Assembly (NCBI RefSeq): GCF_016595215.1
Contig: NZ_JAENHK010000010.1
Span: forward strand, 2,341,390 to 2,405,389
DNA length: 64,000 nt
Reading direction: 5' to 3'
From: Chryseobacterium paridis
Lineage (GTDB): Bacteria > Bacteroidota > Bacteroidia > Flavobacteriales > Weeksellaceae
This document shows, piece by piece, positions 62,320-64,000 of the stretch. The translations under genes and the position numbers were made by a program. Within the stretch, counting starts at the first letter, position 1. The number at the start of each line of letters is the position of its first letter. The notes below the pieces were generated by a model. The model searched no databases. It was not told the origin of the DNA and worked only from the letters and a program-made list of their open reading frames with translations.

Positions 62320-64000
62320 TTATACCTTTCCCTGATTAGCATTACTGCTGATAAACATTTCATTCTTCTCTTCCGATATAATTTCTAAGAATCGTTCATA
62401 ATGTTTAAGTACATCAGAGATCAATTCATTCTTTGTAAAATATTGTACATCATATCCTTCTCTTGCATCTCCAAAATATGATTTTGGATAATGGGTTGTA
62501 TTATTTTCTAAATCGGGAAGATTCTCTTCATGAATAATGTATTCCGAAACCGTTTTTTCCTGATTCTTTATTCCATAAATAAAGTTGTTTACAACTCCAT
62601 GATGAATTTCCATTTCAATTTTGGTTGGATTCTCGCTTTGATTAATCTTCACTTCAATTCCATTTTCTGCAAATTCTTTTTGTAACTCTGTAAAGCCTTC
62701 TTTTACCGTATTCTGGATAAACCCATCTACCGAAGAATTATCTTTAAATGAAACTATCCTTTTCAGACGTTCTTTCCAAAATTCTCCCGACCAGGGAATA
62801 GCAGAAGCAGAAAAATTTCTTTCATAATATTTCTGATCGATGATCAATGCTTTCATCAAGCTTACAATGAATAAAAGTACGATAATTGAAAATGGCAGCG
62901 CAGTGATTAATGTCATACTCTGAAGAGCTTTTAATCCCCCCACATTTAACAATAAAAGAGAAAGCACAGCTAATAATAATCCCCAGAATATCAATTGCCA
63001 TTTGGGTGATGTTTTAGCATTTTTAGTTGCAATACTGTTCATCACAAATATTCCTGAATCTGCTGAAGTGACAAAAAATATAATGATAATGGCTATTACA
63101 AAAAAGCTGGTAAAAGTAGACAAGGGCATATACTCTAAAAACCGAAACATTAATGCATCAGGATTGGAAGCTAACTGACTTAGTTTTCCATCTGCTATAT
63201 TAAGATCAAACCAAATTGCACTGTTTCCAAAGACTGACATCCAGATAAAATTAAATAGTGTAGGTAATATCAATACCGCAAGAATAAATTCTCTGATGGT
63301 TCTTCCTTTTGAAATTCTGGCGATAAATAGACCTACATATGGTGACCACGAAATCCACCATGCCCAATATAAGATTGTCCAATCATAAAACCAGGGCAGA
63401 GTTTTTTTCTCGTAGACATGCGTGTTAAATGTCAGATCAAAAAAATTGTTGACATAATTTCCCAATCCTTCGGTAAAGCTTCCTATCAAGAAAACAGTTG
63501 GACCTAATACCAATACAAACAGTAAAAGTGCAATCACACTAATTATATTGATATTACTCAAAATTTTCACTCCTTTATTTACCCCGCTAATTGCAGAAAA
63601 AACAGAAAGAGATACAAGACAAACGACTATGATGATCTGAGAGGTAAAATTATTTTCAGGAATAACCCCCAGAGTCTGTAACCCGGAATTAATCTGAACC
63701 ACTCCAAATCCTAATGTAGTGGTAATTCCAAAAAAGGTACAGCAAAGAGCAAATACATCAATGACATTTCCCCATTTTCCATTGATCCTATCTTTAAGCA
63801 AAGGATAGAAACAGCTTCTCAAAGAAAGAGGCAATCTGTATCTGTAAGCAAAATAGGATAGTGAAAGACCTACGACTCCATAAATTGCCCAGGCATGGAT
63901 TCCCCAGTGGAAAAAAGTATAGAGCTGCGCCTGCTTCGCCCTGTTGATATAATGATTGTCTGCAAAAACCTCTGACGAATAATGCTGCATAGGTTCTGCC
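62320..64000 (-). CDS. BCCT family betaine/choline/carnitine transporter, 5' truncated by window edge
   Basis: At least 559 residues; codons AEP precede the ATG at 63990 in frame, so the start lies beyond the window. AEPMQHY and WAWWISWSPYVGLFIARIS(KGRTIRE) are the BCCT signature regions; about ten membrane spans are in view, then a cytoplasmic tail of about 170 residues. The long tail resembles that of BetT-type choline transporters, where it senses osmotic strength. It likely imports a quaternary-ammonium osmoprotectant. Confidence 0.93.
   Translation of the reverse strand, partial: AEPMQHYSSEVFADNHYINRAKQAQLYTFFHWGIHAWAIYGVVGLSLSYFAYRYRLPLSLRSCFYPLLKDRINGKWGNVIDVFALCCTFFGITTTLGFGVVQINSGLQTLGVIPENNFTSQIIIVVCLVSLSVFSAISGVNKGVKILSNINIISVIALLLFVLVLGPTVFLIGSFTEGLGNYVNNFFDLTFNTHVYEKKTLPWFYDWTILYWAWWISWSPYVGLFIARISKGRTIREFILAVLILPTLFNFIWMSVFGNSAIWFDLNIADGKLSQLASNPDALMFRFLEYMPLSTFTSFFVIAIIIIFFVTSADSGIFVMNSIATKNAKTSPKWQLIFWGLLLAVLSLLLLNVGGLKALQSMTLITALPFSIIVLLFIVSLMKALIIDQKYYERNFSASAIPWSGEFWKERLKRIVSFKDNSSVDGFIQNTVKEGFTELQKEFAENGIEVKINQSENPTKIEMEIHHGVVNNFIYGIKNQEKTVSEYIIHEENLPDLENNTTHYPKSYFGDAREGYDVQYFTKNELISDVLKHYERFLEIISEEKNEMFISSNANQGKV

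Noticed and set aside
1..64000. CRISPR arrays
   Set aside because: The only regular repeats seen are the protein-coding 75-base repeats, the DxDGDG repeats and the tRNA duplication; no short repeat-spacer pattern.

Overview
The window is chromosomal DNA of an AT-rich member of the Bacteroidota, most likely Flavobacteriia and close to Chryseobacterium. The support is: two proteins ending in type IX secretion (T9SS) C-terminal domains; promoters of the Bacteroidota form TTTG-N18-20-TAnnTTTG; DUF5777, DUF3467 and IPExxxVDY-type proteins; a two-part tuf/tRNA-Trp/secE/nusG and rplK-rpoC block; a tmRNA whose tag ends in FALAA; and abundant VGINTTTP-type exported proteins. The species assignment is inference.

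Layout. 1-3 kb: end of a GNAT acetyltransferase, dinB, and a cytoplasmic GH13 alpha-amylase. 3.0-3.9 kb: three tiny Cys-containing peptides with double-glycine-like leaders, two of them carrying Gly/Thr runs. 4-11.2 kb: a carboxylesterase, an AraC regulator divergent from a cupin/alcohol dehydrogenase pair, an HxlR regulator divergent from an NmrA-like oxidoreductase, and a secreted nucleotide pyrophosphatase-like phosphodiesterase. 11.4-13.2 kb: a decayed accessory patch with a frameshifted lipoprotein, an intact orphan lipoprotein, an Rhs remnant and two copies of a 206-bp element with terminal inverted repeats. 13.2-18.6 kb: tandem GNAT protein, cytidine deaminase, then a five-gene envelope operon (DUF5777 beta-barrel, c-type cytochrome lipoprotein, YceI, periplasmic ankyrin protein, T9SS-exported DOMON-like protein) next to a Crp/Fnr regulator, with a Crp/Fnr-type palindrome at the operon promoter.

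18.9-39.1 kb: the transcription/translation core on the minus strand: tuf, tRNA-Trp, secE, nusG, then rplK, rplA, rplJ, rplL, rpoB, rpoC and a DUF3467 protein. The normally tight nusG-rplK junction is split by about 7 kb of surface-protein genes: three small related exported proteins, an FG-GAP repeat plus TIM-barrel-like protein, and an 11-repeat BspA-like T9SS protein. 39.5-49 kb: an HTTM membrane protein with an unknown partner, then a CzcCBA-type heavy-metal efflux system with its own two-component regulator. 49.1-50.0 kb: seven tRNA genes, six of them formed by a tandem duplication of a Thr-Tyr-Gly-terminator unit. 50.1-53.1 kb: HPF, XerC/D-type recombinase, rpsU, an exported protein and tmRNA. 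53.1-55.2 kb: an acyltransferase divergent from an AraC regulator. 55.5-59.7 kb: acpP, fabF, rnc, IPExxxVDY-type protein, pyk. 59.8-64 kb: aldehyde dehydrogenase, formimidoylglutamase-like protein and a truncated BCCT transporter.

The strongest candidates for something new are the Fnr-linked envelope redox operon (a possible trans-envelope electron conduit), the leader-peptide cluster at 3.0-3.9 kb, and the mobile-element-littered Rhs remnant.
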